Assembly: GCF_964340395.1 (NCBI RefSeq)
Contig: NC_135556.1
Location: 14,871,410 to 14,935,409, forward strand
Source: Glandiceps talaboti
Taxonomy: Eukaryota > Hemichordata > Enteropneusta > Spengelidae
Reading direction: 5' to 3'
Length of the DNA: 64,000 bases
The notes under the pieces are model-generated. The model worked only from the letters and a program-made list of their open reading frames with translations. It did no database searches and was not told where the DNA came from. The translations under genes were made by a program, and so were the position numbers. The first letter of the stretch is position 1. The number at the start of each line of letters is the position of its first letter. Shown piece by piece: positions 51,524-64,000 of the stretch.

Positions 51524-54500
51524 TTATAATTCCTCTAACGCTTCTTTGAATGAGACTATATCATAAAGATCTTTAAAACCAAGCTTATTTTGTATCGAGT
51601 CATAAAAGAATTCTGGGGCTTCGAGAGAGATTTTCCGAAGTGTCAGAAGTTTTCGACCAGTGTATCTTTTAAATTTCGGCGCCAGGTGCCCAAGTTCATT
51701 CTCCTTCAACCAAATGATGACGTCGTCATTAGTCCATGATGCTACAGATCCCTTTTGAGTCGACACAGATGACGGAAGCGCCCCGGATGGAGGAGCTGTC
51801 TCCTGAATCTCTGTAAATAGAATGAATGACTCGCTGTTAGTACTCATAAATAATTATATAACGTGCAATGAAAACAACCCATCAAGAATACATCCACTCT
51901 TTTGACCGTATTACTGTCTTTCATTATATTACGTATATTGTATTCCATAGTCGGAATAACAATTGTTCAATTTTCAGTAATCATGCACCCACATATTATT
52001 TTTTCGCCATTTAAGACCTGTCTATGTATAAATGAGAAAGAGAAATCATCATAGTTTGGTACATGTCTAAATTCCGTGTCCGTAACTTACCCTGTTTCCT
52101 CACTATGGGCACACTCAGTTTTCCACGATCACCAAGTCCTTGCACTAATCCTGGAAAGTTCTTCTCCAAACCTTCATCTGTGCTGAAATCGTAATATATC
52201 TTTGTGCCTACCAGTATTCCAAGCCAGCCATCGGGGTTATAGTTTGGTTGTACTCGTATAGGGATGTGTGGTTTGGATAACTTGTACGTGTATTCTGCTT
52301 CTAAATATGACAGACGGGTAAAAATGTGAAGGCTTTTACATATTCAGAAGGGAGTGCAAACTTAACTAAATAAAGTACACGTGATGGATATTTAATTGGT
52401 CGGTCAAATAACACATGACGGTGTTTTTAATATGTTAAATATATTTTCCTACTGAACGAATATAAATTTCAAGTTACGTGCCTTGTGCTTGTGAATGAAT
52501 GAATGAATGAATGAATGAATGAATGAATGAATGAATGAATGAATGAATGAATGAATGAATGAATGAATGAATGAATGGATGGATGAATTGTGGGATAGTG
52601 GGACAGGTGGATGGGTAGGTAGGTGGGTGGATGGATGGATGGATGGCTGCATGGATGGATGGATGGATGGATGGATGGCTGCATGGATGGATGGATGGAT
52701 GGATGGATGGATGGATGGCTGCATGGATGGATGGATGGATGGATGGATGGCTGCATGGATGGATGCATGGATGCATGGATGGATGGATGGATGGATGGAT
52801 GGATGGATGGCTGCATGGATGGATGGCTGCATGCATGGATGGATGGATGGATGGATGTGTAGGTGGATAGACAATTTCCAATCTATCGTAAAGGTCCTTT
52901 AACTTACCTGATCTACACGGATTACTGTATTTATATTTCTCGGACATGCAAATGAGTACTACGTCAGCATTTTGTACAGCGTCAGCCATAGCTTCCAAAG
53001 TAGAACCACCTGTAAGACAGTAGATACCACAAATACATATTTACCAAACAATTAAACACTAATTATTTGTGAAGCAATGCAATGATGATGTGTACAGATA
53101 AATTCTACTGTCAACTGCATTATATCTTAAATGCTCTTTACCCATTTTCTCTATATCCATCCAGACATTGTATCCCGCTGATTTCAGCCTCTCTTTCACC
53201 TTGATCATACGTTTCTGGACGTCCCAGTTATAACTGATCATCACGTGACCACGGGAACTCAGTGATTTTGGTGACCTTTCTTTTTCTCCTTCAAGTTGCC
53301 CTTTAAGCTCCCACAATGCTCCATCACATGCTTTGCTCAGTCCAGGATCTGATGACCCGTGAAGTGTTTCAAGTGCTAAAACAAAAAACCAACAAATTTT
53401 GGGTCATTAAAAAATCACTTTTTTGACGAACTTTTTTGACTATAAAGAAGGGAAATAACGAGACACAAAAGAAGAGCGGCAAACCTTTATAGCAGCCTTC
53501 TTCATTGAGTATTTTATTCTTGTTGTCTTTATGAAATGCTAATGTCCACAGGGTTGTAGCGGCCAGGCGTTGCTCCTCCAAAGTACAATTCGGTTGCAAC
53601 AACTTCACCAGATGTGGCAAGACGCCAAGCTCGACGAACTTTACCTGAAGAAAAAATATCAAAAAGACACAGGACGTGTATATACATTGTATGATGATAA
53701 CCTGATGTAGTGTTTGTAGGCTAACAAACTGACAATTGAGGTGAGAATAGTAATAGAATCCAAGTATTTTTCTTTTTATTATTATTATTATTATCAAGTA
53801 TTTTTCAGTAATACTTTTAAAAGTGTCACTTTTATATCTGTAGGAGGTAATATTTCATTCTGCTGGGAACGGTTTTTTTTTTACAACTGTTGCCTTTAAC
53901 ACGAAACGCCTATTGCAGTTCTCTGGATATGGATCTGTTCATCAAAATCAACTAAATGTGTGTTTCACTTATTTCAAACTAAAAATGGTGGTTTTCAATG
54001 TCGAATACATACCTTATTCGAGTCGTTGACGGCTAATTTTGTCATCCCAGACACCAACTCGGTTGAGTGAAACGAATGTTCTTTTTCTCTGTGATCTTTA
54101 GTTTCAAGTGCTGATTTCAACAATTTGATTAAAAACTCTATATTTTCGTCGCCAGTGTTAATCCTGTGGTTTTCATCTTCGTTCACTATGTACGACAAAG
54201 TCAAGAGAGCGTAAGCTCGATAAAGTACCGATTCCATACCCAAATAATGCTGCAAGAGTTCAACTGCTCCAGCGTCACGAAAATATCCCCGGTTATCGAT
54301 GTAGAGTCTAATGACGTTGTGAAGGGTTGCTAGTAAACTCTCCAGATAAAGATCTTTATATTCATCTCGCTTCTTCGCAACTGCATACTCTTTCAGATTT
54401 CGCAAGTCGCCAACGATGAGCTCAATTATTCCCGCCTGTCCAACATTTCTGCACATTATTGGTGAGGAATCACACGTATTCCATAAAACTGCTGTTGCTA

Positions 54501-54912
54501 GGTAACATCCCATCAGTCCCAGTACATCTTTCTCATTCTTCCACGTTAGGATATCAAAGTTGTGGCACTGGTGGAAAATTTTAGTATACAAAGCCGGAAT
54601 CCCGTGTTCTGCAAGGTAGTTTGAAAACTGGAGAAATTTTTCCAAATCACCAGTAGGACTGTAAAAACTATCCGTTAAACGCGCGAGTTTTTGGTCTAAT
54701 AATTCCTGATTAGCATAATCTTCTTGTTCGCGTAGATACTTCAACAGTTCATCAATTCTTGGTAGTTTATCTTCAATTAAACTATAGTCAATTTTCTCTA
54801 CTAAGGGTGTACATTCTCCAGCCTTCTGAGAATCTGTCGCGGACTCAAGCGTACCTGGAGCAGAACTTGTTGCAGCTACAACTGACTTCGAAGAACTTGG
54901 AGCACAACCCAT
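51524..54912 (-). CDS. ATS5: ARM-TIR-SAM-like protein, 6 exons, complete, 630 aa
   Basis: Exons 5'->3': 54912-54013, 53644-53485, 53375-53142, 53009-52908, 52300-52091, 51810-51524; 1,893 nt in frame, phases 0,1,1,1,1. The start MGCAPSS predicts N-myristoylation at Gly2 and possible palmitoylation at Cys3, unlike ATS1-4. ARM-like helices to about 380 include [11 protein letters not shown]...[10 protein letters not shown] and [15 protein letters not shown] is about 396-534: [39 protein letters not shown] (Glu466, split codon), [13 protein letters not shown]. The SAM-like end has [34 protein letters not shown], and stops after ALEEL. It forms a subfamily with ATS6 (exon 1) and ATS7 (SAM). The first half of exon 1 and 3 kb upstream are duplicated at 57.9-62 kb. 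Confidence 0.9.
52492..52862. repeat. (AATG)n(ATGG)n microsatellite with periodic GCTGC interruptions
   Basis: About 21 AATG units, then ATGG units broken at intervals by GCTGC, giving a higher-order pattern. It lies in ATS5 intron 4 and ends about 46 bases from the exon 4 donor. Confidence 0.95.
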
Positions 54913-55126
54913 TGTTGGGTATTTGATTTATGAAAATTGACGATTTAAAATGACATATTTCACGTTAAAATCATCAAAAAGCATCGACAGAAAGAGGCTG
55001 GTTTCTAGAATAAATAGAAGACAAAAAAGTCAATGTCAAACATGCTCTAGTGAGTTTAGCCTTTACATGATGCCATATACTGTGCTCTGTGTACTGTGTT
55101 TGTTCATAGACATAGCACTGTCTATA

Positions 55127-55290
55127 TTGTTTTCCAATCAAGCCACTGTCTATATGACATATATTCCTTTCACCTAAATGAATTCAGTTCGAGTCTGTTT
55201 CACCTTGCACTGTCTATTTTCCCAATCAAGCTACTGTCTATAGGACGCACGCCTCTGGTTTTCCCCTCAGTGAATTGAGTTCGAGTCTCT
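55127..55290. repeat. Two-copy tandem repeat upstream of ATS5
   Basis: Two copies of a unit of about 82 bp (CCAATCAAGC.ACTGTCTATA...TGAATT.AGTTCGAGTCT). The duplicated flank of ATS6 (58.8 kb) has only one copy. Confidence 0.65.
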
Positions 55291-56295
55291 ATGATATAGT
55301 ATAGGTATGAGACCTGCCACTAGTCTAGGGTTTAGTTCACACCAAACATTTTTTCTAATACAAAATAACCATCCGTATCAATTCCAATAAACACATTTGA
55401 TCATTGTTGTGATTGATGGTAGCAGGCAACACAGATAAGAGTAACATGTTTGCTATGGTTTGGTAGATTCTATCGCCAATAGAAATTTGATGCAATATAA
55501 TTGTCACTTAACTCACCCTGGTATAATGGTCGCTAACGATGACCGTAAAGTTTCACGTGGTGTTGTCGAAGGCATTGGTTTAATCACAGTCTCTCAGTCA
55601 CTGGAGTTGGAAAACGGCTTTTTTAATATTCTCGAGACCCCAATGTGTTGAAACTGGACTTGTGGACGGAAGGTCACTGATATCAGTGAGATCAATATAA
55701 TATACGCTATTATACAGAACTACCAGATAAAAACAGCTGTGACAGTAGTTGCCATGTACACAACAAACCTGTCCGTCGCCATGTTCCAGCGTTTGTCCCC
55801 ACTTCACTAACCTTTATTTGTTTGGTCTTTGTTTTCAAACAATAGAGAAAGAGAAACTTAGCTAGGTTGTTCGTTTGCGTCTATTGAAATTGGCATGGAT
55901 CCATGTATGTTCAACCATAAAGCGTGGAAGCCTATGGGGCAACAGTAGATTACATCATGACAAGACTGCAGGCACGTTACTATTCCGTGTTCTGAATGAC
56001 AATAATACACCAGTCCAGTACCTCTTGCACTTTGGAATGAAATATACCCCCCCCCCCTTCAAATAGCTTCAAATAGGGTCCTTTTATTGACGGGTGACCC
56101 TTGACACAGTCCGGGTTTTGGCATGGATATCAAAAACCATTGCCTCGGTTAGGTTTCCCTCAAAACTAACATGTGCGTTATCAACAGATAACAATATCGG
56201 TATTATTGAACTTGATTCTCGAAAACTATATCCTCTTTTTCCTTTTTTTATTTGAATTTACTATAGAATTCGTAATAAAAATCGTTCTCGTATTG

Positions 56296-56356
56296 AATGA
56301 ATGAATGAATGAATGAATGAATGGATGAATGAATGAATGAATGAATGAATGAATGA
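56296..56356. repeat. (AATG)n microsatellite
   Basis: Fifteen units with one GGATG interruption, upstream of ATS5. Confidence 0.95.
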
Positions 56357-56999
56357 AATTTATTTCACTAGAAAAATAAGCCACACTTTCAAAGAAGAGC
56401 ATGCATATGATACAAATATACAAAATGAGTACAAAAGAAACACACAATTGTTATCTGATGTAGACCATGGAAAAGTCTTGTCCATGGCCCGTACATTTTT
56501 CTATATTTCTCATTTTGTGTACTCCTGAAGAAGGATATTTTCTTGGTCGACGAATTTTGCGAAATTTCATATCGGGAGCAACAAACAATAAAAACCCATC
56601 TCCTACTGTAGTGAAATTTAAATGAGACAAGTTTGTATTCCAAACACAGTAGATAATACTCACTAACAATTGTGCATTTCATAAATTAGAACGTCCGATA
56701 AAAAGATTACTTTTGGTAAATATCGATTCAGTTGTATTTTAAAGTTTTATGGCTATAACCAACACCTTGGTTTCACCATCACAATTGATTTACTCGTCAA
56801 CTTATCTAATGTACCATGACAATGGCAATGACATTTGTCATTATATACCACAAAGCTAAAGTAACGATTCTAGCGATACCATAAAGAACATACCAATGTT
56901 AACAAGACTTACGTGATCACTTTCACAATGCAACACTCACTATATACACTATACCAATCATTAATTTCCCACACATTGACAGTGTTCGACATCACGGTT

Positions 57000-57420
57000 G
57001 TATCATTTATTCAGTGCCACTGACACCAAGCCGATAACACTTCACTAGATCACTGCATGACTAATACTACGTCAATGACAGACGCTGTCACTCATCAATG
57101 AAAATATCACCACATGACTTGTATCACGTCACTGATAACCTGTATTACTAATAGTGTCTCAATGACAATCACTACATGACTTATAGTACGTCCCTGAAAC
57201 ATCTATAGCTAGTATTATATCAATGGAAGTCATTAAATGACTTGTATGACGTCACTAACAGCTTTTATCATTAACAGTATATCAATGGAAATTACCACGT
57301 GATTTATAGTCTGTCACTGGCAGCCTCTATGAGTAAATAGTATATCATTACATGACTTAAACAACGTCAATGACAGCTTCTATCACTAATAGTAATCTGT
57401 GTCAGTCACTGGTTTGGTCG
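57000..57420. repeat. Degenerate minisatellite, unit about 60-65 bp
   Basis: Repeats of the form CAATGAAAATCACTACATGACTTATATCACGTCACTGACAGCCTCTATCACTAATAGTAT, with one exact TGACGTCA. A homologous longer block is at 61,450-61,930. Confidence 0.75.
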
Positions 57421-57819
57421 ATGAGCGATATTATCATTACACCACTTATATTCTAGGTCATGTGCCATGTGTACTATGGCAACACTTATATCACGTTTTT
57501 GTCAAAAGGCGGGAAAAAATATTGGGTTTTTTCCGATAACATGGCATCAGAAAATAGGGTAGGTAAGCAGGGATTTTATTTTACTTTATTTTTTTTAAAA
57601 TTGTTTACATTTTTGAAAAAAAAATATTGCTAGGACCCAAGACCAAGCGAAATCTCGGTCAGAATACGTTCTGTGATATTTTGATGAAATATGTACAGGT
57701 ATCACTAGGGAAAAAACATGAAGGTCAAGAAGACCTTTTTGTTTTAAATGTTTTAAAATGATTAAGGTTGGTGGCTTAAACTAGGGTCGGTCTCGGCTTT
57801 TAGTGGTCTGAGGCTGTGT

Positions 57820-58542
57820 TTAATAGTCGTCTGCGTCTGGGGGTAGGTCGGGTAATCGGCAACACACACAGTTTGAATATTTCGCTATGTATGACAAAAT
57901 CAAGAGAGCGTAGCTTCGATATACTACCGACTTCATCTGCAAGTATTGCTCCAGGAGTTTAACTGCTCCAGCGTTACGAAAATATCTACGGTTACCGTTG
58001 TAGAGTTTAATAATGTTATGAAGGGTCGCCAGCAACATCTCCAGATAAAGATCTTTATATTCATCTCGTTCCGTCGCATTTGCGTACTCTTTCAGTTCTC
58101 GCAACTCCCCTAACATGAGTTTAATTATTCCCGCCTTCCCAACGTCTCTGCACATTCTTACTGAGGAATCACAAGTATTGTACAGAACCTCTGTTGCCAT
58201 GTAACACCCTATCAGCCCAAATTTATCTTTCTCGTTCTTCAAACCCAGGATATCGAAGTTGTGACACTGGTGAAAAATTTTAGTATACAAAGCCGGATAA
58301 CCATTTTCCGCCAGGTAGTTTGAAAACTGGAGAAATTCTTCCGAATCACCAGAACTAGAAGGAGTATATAAGCCATCGATTAAAAGACCAAGTTTTTCGT
58401 TCAAGAATTCCCGATCAGCATAATCTTCTTGTTCGCGTAGATTCTGCAAAAGTTTATCAATTCTTGGTAGGTCATCTTCTATTAAACTATAGTCAATCTC
58501 CTTTTCCAGGGGTGTTATTGAAGAACTTGGAGCACAGCCCAT
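57820..58542 (-). pseudogene. ATS6: truncated ARM-only copy of ATS5 exon 1
   Basis: An open frame of 240 codons starting MGCAPSS (second of two adjacent ATGs), with the same acylation pattern as ATS5. It is collinear with ATS5 exon 1 ([32 protein letters not shown]) as far as LLILSYIA, about 57,885. There homology stops abruptly and unrelated sequence adds about 19 residues before a stop. No exon 2, TIR or SAM exons follow down to ATS5. The frame has no internal stop or shift, so the copy is young or still used. It could be a pseudogene or a short ARM-only protein acting as a decoy. Expression data would decide. Confidence 0.7.
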
Positions 58543-60507
58543 CATTGAATATGACTATTGATTAATACTTGGTGGTGTGAGATTTATGACAATTGGTGAT
58601 TTATAATTACATATACCATGTTGAAATCATCAAAGCATCGACAGAAAGAGGCTGGTTTCTAGAATGAATAGAAAACAAATTTAAAAATAGTCAAAGTTGA
58701 ACACGTTCTAGTGAGTTTGGCCTTTACATCATATTAAATACTATGCTCTGTGTACTGCGTTTGTTCATAGACATGGCACTGTCTATGGTACGTTTGTTCC
58801 AATCAAGCCACAGTCTATAGGACGTACAACTATGATTCGCCCCCCTCCCTCCAGTGAATTGGGTTCATGTCTGCGTGATATAATATAGGTATGAGACCCT
58901 GCACTTTCTAGGGTTTAGTTCACATCAAACATTGTTTTTCTAATACAAAATAATCACCCATATGAATTCGAGGTTTAAACACACTGGTCAATATTGTGAT
59001 TCGTGATAGCATTCACAAATATAAGAGTAACGTGTTTACTATGATTCGGTAGATTTTATCGCAAGTACAACTATATGTTGAATTGAATGCGATATAATTA
59101 TGTCACTTATAGAGGGCATATGAGGGTCTGTGATTAAACTCGCCTAATACAATGGTCGCTTACCGGTCACTGTGAGGTTTCACACGGTCTTATAGACGGC
59201 ATCGATGTCCTCACTGGAGTTGGAAGACGCTGGTTTAATATTCTCGAGAACCCAATGAGTTGAAATTAAACTTGTCGAAGGAAAAGATGATTGATACCAG
59301 TAAGATCAATACAAGCTACGCTACCATACAGAACTACCATTACATATAAACACAGGCATCATAACAGTTGCTATGTACACAAACCTGTCCGTCGCCATGT
59401 TCCAGCATGGACTAGTCCCACTTGACTGACCTCCATTGAATAGTGGGTCTTTGTCGTCAAACAACAGAGAAAGAGAAACCCTGTTTGTTCGTCTATTGAT
59501 ATTGGTAGTACAGAGTCTATGTATACATATGTGGAACGATGTACATGTATCTGGAAACTTACAACAAGGCTTTAGGCACGTTACTACTCTGTGACTCGAA
59601 TTACAATACGCTTTTATACCATTACTATCATTTTGGAACAAAATAGTTTTCCCTTCAACAACATGTTTTCCAACTTTTTGAAAAGTAATGACAGCTTTGT
59701 CATCGATGTCAACAGACGGATTGTCAACAGTTAACAACAAATGAAGTGACAGAACTAATTCTCGATAATGATATCCCCTCTTTTCTTAATTACGTAAGAA
59801 AAAATATCGTTCTTGTTGCATTTTTACTGAAACTTAAAAGTAAATATATTGTTAAGTATAAAACGAAACAAAGCTGGCAAATTTGTAGATGAATTAGGGG
59901 TCACAATTGAAGCGTGTATACCTGAAGCAGATGTCTGGGGCGACGAAAATATTGTGACACATTCTGTCGTCAGGCTTAACAAAAAAAATACTAACATTGT
60001 TACATTTTATCACCGATATACAATTATCTTAGAAACATTGTTACATTTTATCAAAGCTATAAAAATATCTTAGAAACATCGTTACATTTTCTTTACGTGG
60101 GTGTGATACTATTACTTTAATATCTTAGCAGATTGTTACACTGTAAAGAATTTGTTCTGATATAAGGACAATGTTATCTGTAATGTCTGAATATTCATTA
60201 ATGTATACGTCACTGTACTGTAATTGATATAGCGACGATCTGCTAGGATAATGGTAACTAAAGCAAATAAAATGTGGGTACTAAGGTAGAAATATTTTGG
60301 ATTTTTGGTTAGCCAGCCTTCATTTTGTTTAAGGTTTACTGGCCTTAGTTTTGTAAATATTTTGTAAATATGAAAATGCGCATTAGCAATTATATAGAAG
60401 TATATTATGGATTTGAGTAAAGTCGTGGTTAAGTATGTACTTAATTAGTTAAGCGCGGACAGTGATCTGAATAAAGACACCCTCAGAGAACAACTTCAAA
60501 CACACAC

Positions 60508-60511
60508 ATAA

Positions 60512-60551
<40 letters not shown>

Positions 60552-60735
60552 ACGTACGTACGTACGTACGTACGTACGTGCATACATACATACATACATA
60601 TATACACACACATACATACATACGTACATACATACATACACACACATACATACATACATACATACATACATACATACATACATACATACATACATACATA
60701 CATACATACATACATACACACACATAAATAAATAA
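60508..60735. repeat. (AC)n(GTAC)n(ATAC)n compound microsatellite
   Basis: CA run, then CGTA/GTAC units, then long ATAC units; present only in copy 2 of the duplication. Confidence 0.95.
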
Positions 60736-61449
60736 ACAAACACATTATGCACATCATCAGTTTGAACACTTAATTGTTTATTATCACGTGGTTAAGAGTA
60801 GATGTTGTATTTTCCCATCTTTAATTCTAAAGATCATTTTACTCTGCATGGATATATACTATTTATGACTCGTGATGAAGGCTTTGATGGCGAAAATATT
60901 CTCCAAAAATGATAACAACCCAATTATGTTCACAATACTTTGGCAAACGGTGACGTCACACGTGCATGCTCTCTTTACTCGTACTCAAGCCCATGCATCT
61001 CCTCTACTGTAGTGATATTCTTGAATTGCTTTAGTTTGTATTCCAAACACAGTAGATAAAGCCCACCATCAATTGAGCATTTCATAAATTGGAACGTGCG
61101 ATAGAAAGATTACTAAAGGTAAATATCAATTCAGTTTTAAGTTTTATGGTAATTACCAGCACCTTGGTTTCACCATCATAATTAATTTACTCCACTACGT
61201 AAATGACAAACTCAAATTATATAATGTACATGACAATGACAATGACAATTTCTCACTATACCACAAAGCCAAAGTAATGAGTCTAATGATATTGTACAAT
61301 GTTAACAAGACTTACATGATCACGTTTACAATACAACACTCACTATATTACTAACACTATACCAATAGCAAGGTTCATTAATTTATCACACCTTGACAGT
61401 GTTTGATATGACAGCTATATTATTTATTCAGTATCATTGACACCACGCC

Positions 61450-61930
61450 TATTACACAATATCACTACATGACTAATACTACGTCAATGACAGATGCTGT
61501 CACTTATAGTATATCAATGAAAATATCACTACATGACTTATATCACGTCACTGATAGCCTCTATCACTAACAGTATACTAGTATCAATGAAAATCACTAC
61601 ATAACTTAATTACGTCTCTCTGAATGCCTCTATCACTAATATTATGTCAATGAAAATCACTACATTACTTACATTACGTCACTGACAGCATCTATGTCAA
61701 TGAAAATCACTACATGACTTAAACTATATCAATGACAACTTCTATCACTAATGGTATGTCAGTGAAAATCACTAGATAATTTAAATTACTCCACTGAAAG
61801 TCCTTATCACTAACAGTACGTAAATCAAAATCACTTTGACTTATATCGTGGTCCATGTCTTTACTACGTCGATGACAACCCCTGTCACTAAGAGTATGTC
61901 AATGACGGTCACTATCAATGATTACATCGA
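61450..61930. repeat. Degenerate minisatellite, copy-2 counterpart of 57.0-57.4 kb
   Basis: Seven or so units with CACTACATGACTTA...ACGTCACTGA...CTATCACTAA words. Confidence 0.75.
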
Positions 61931-62422
61931 TGGTCGGTATTATCATTACATCATCTACAGTTATTTACCAAGTAGTACGTTAACCCTTACCTTACTAAGT
62001 CTCGACAGTATGACAGGTTCTATATTTAACTACATTCGCTATACCACACAAGCTAAAGTTTACATATACGGGTTGCCCTCCATGTACAAGTAAAATGAAC
62101 TTAGTGTTTGATACTTGTATTTGACATCGTAGTAATGCTGAACCAAATAATCACATTCTGTGAAAGTCGAATAGCACTTCTAAGCTAATCCATGTCTAAA
62201 AGTAGGTTCTATAATCTATATTATTGTATATGGTACTATACCAGTTGTTAAATTGGTAGACGAATTCTTAGAATACATGTAATAATGTCAGCTTTTATAT
62301 AACGCCTTTTCAAAAGCCGCTGTACAATTATTACCTCTGGCACGGACCTGTAATAGCACAACGGTCCTTCATACTTCCCCAATTTCCTCTGTAATCGCAT
62401 AGGGTTAAGGCGTTCAGTGGTG

Positions 62423-63973
<1,551 letters not shown>

Positions 63974-64000
63974 CTGAATTCAGACCTACTGTCATCATTT

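Larger units (their letters stand above)
54185..57470. repeat. Segmental duplication, copy 1
   Basis: Matches 57,885-61,960 in order: most of ATS exon 1; the upstream word GCATCGACAGAAAGAGGCTG; CTGTGTACTG..TTTGTTCATAGACAT; CCTGTCCGTCGCCATGTTCCAG; GTTTGTATTCCAAACACAGT; and the repeat zone near 57 kb. Boundaries are placed by eye. Confidence 0.8.
57885..61960. repeat. Segmental duplication, copy 2
   Basis: Counterpart of 54,185-57,470. It is longer mainly because of about 1.1 kb present only here (about 59,800-60,980), including the microsatellite at 60.5 kb. An ORF at 59,321-59,740 is not conserved in copy 1. Confidence 0.8.

Noticed and set aside
59321-59740. 139-codon ORF on the minus strand, possibly a secreted protein
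   Set aside because: It lies in the duplicated flank, and the corresponding part of copy 1 (about 55.7-56.2 kb) does not keep the frame; no family features or splice context.

Overview
This is animal nuclear DNA. It has many-exon genes with GT/AG introns, long AT-rich introns and intergenic stretches, dozens of microsatellites, a tRNA-derived SINE-like head and several families of short hairpin elements. The gene content points to a bilaterian invertebrate, perhaps a marine deuterostome or lophotrochozoan. I cannot name the species. Every gene I can model with confidence is on the minus strand.

Layout. 1-3.4 kb: low-complexity sequence, a SINE-like fragment and two sets of weakly supported exons. 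3.6-6.5 kb: inverted-repeat elements and microsatellites. 6.7-16.4 kb: one complete 11-exon aspartylglucosaminidase gene (AGA). It reads through in frame to 373 codons, keeps the catalytic Asp-Thr, and ends in an unusual hydrophobic tail that looks like a GPI-anchor signal.

18.2 kb to the right edge: a head-to-tail array of one gene family, labelled here ATS1 to ATS7. The domain order is armadillo repeats (ARM), then TIR, then a SAM-like domain. ATS1-ATS5 are complete six-exon genes of 671, 668, 685, 664 and 630 aa. They share intron positions and phases, and each has the glutamate expected for a TIR NAD hydrolase. ATS6 is a truncated ARM-only copy inside a segmental duplication. ATS7 is cut by the window edge, and its TIR has Ala in place of the catalytic Glu. 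All visible N-termini (ATS1-ATS6) begin Met-Gly with Ser or Thr at position 6, the pattern for N-myristoylation. ATS5 and ATS6 add Cys3, a possible palmitoylation site.

How the genes may work together (inference): these proteins carry the SARM1 domain set in permuted order (ARM-TIR-SAM instead of ARM-SAM-SAM-TIR). The array could encode membrane-tethered, SAM-oligomerised TIR NADases with an ARM sensor, plus a catalytically dead member and an ARM-only member that might act as regulators. Birth-and-death evolution is visible in the tandem copies, the apparent gene-conversion tracts, the segmental duplication and the truncated copy. Exon coordinates come from hand-placed splice sites. Each complete model was checked only for reading-frame continuity and length divisible by three.
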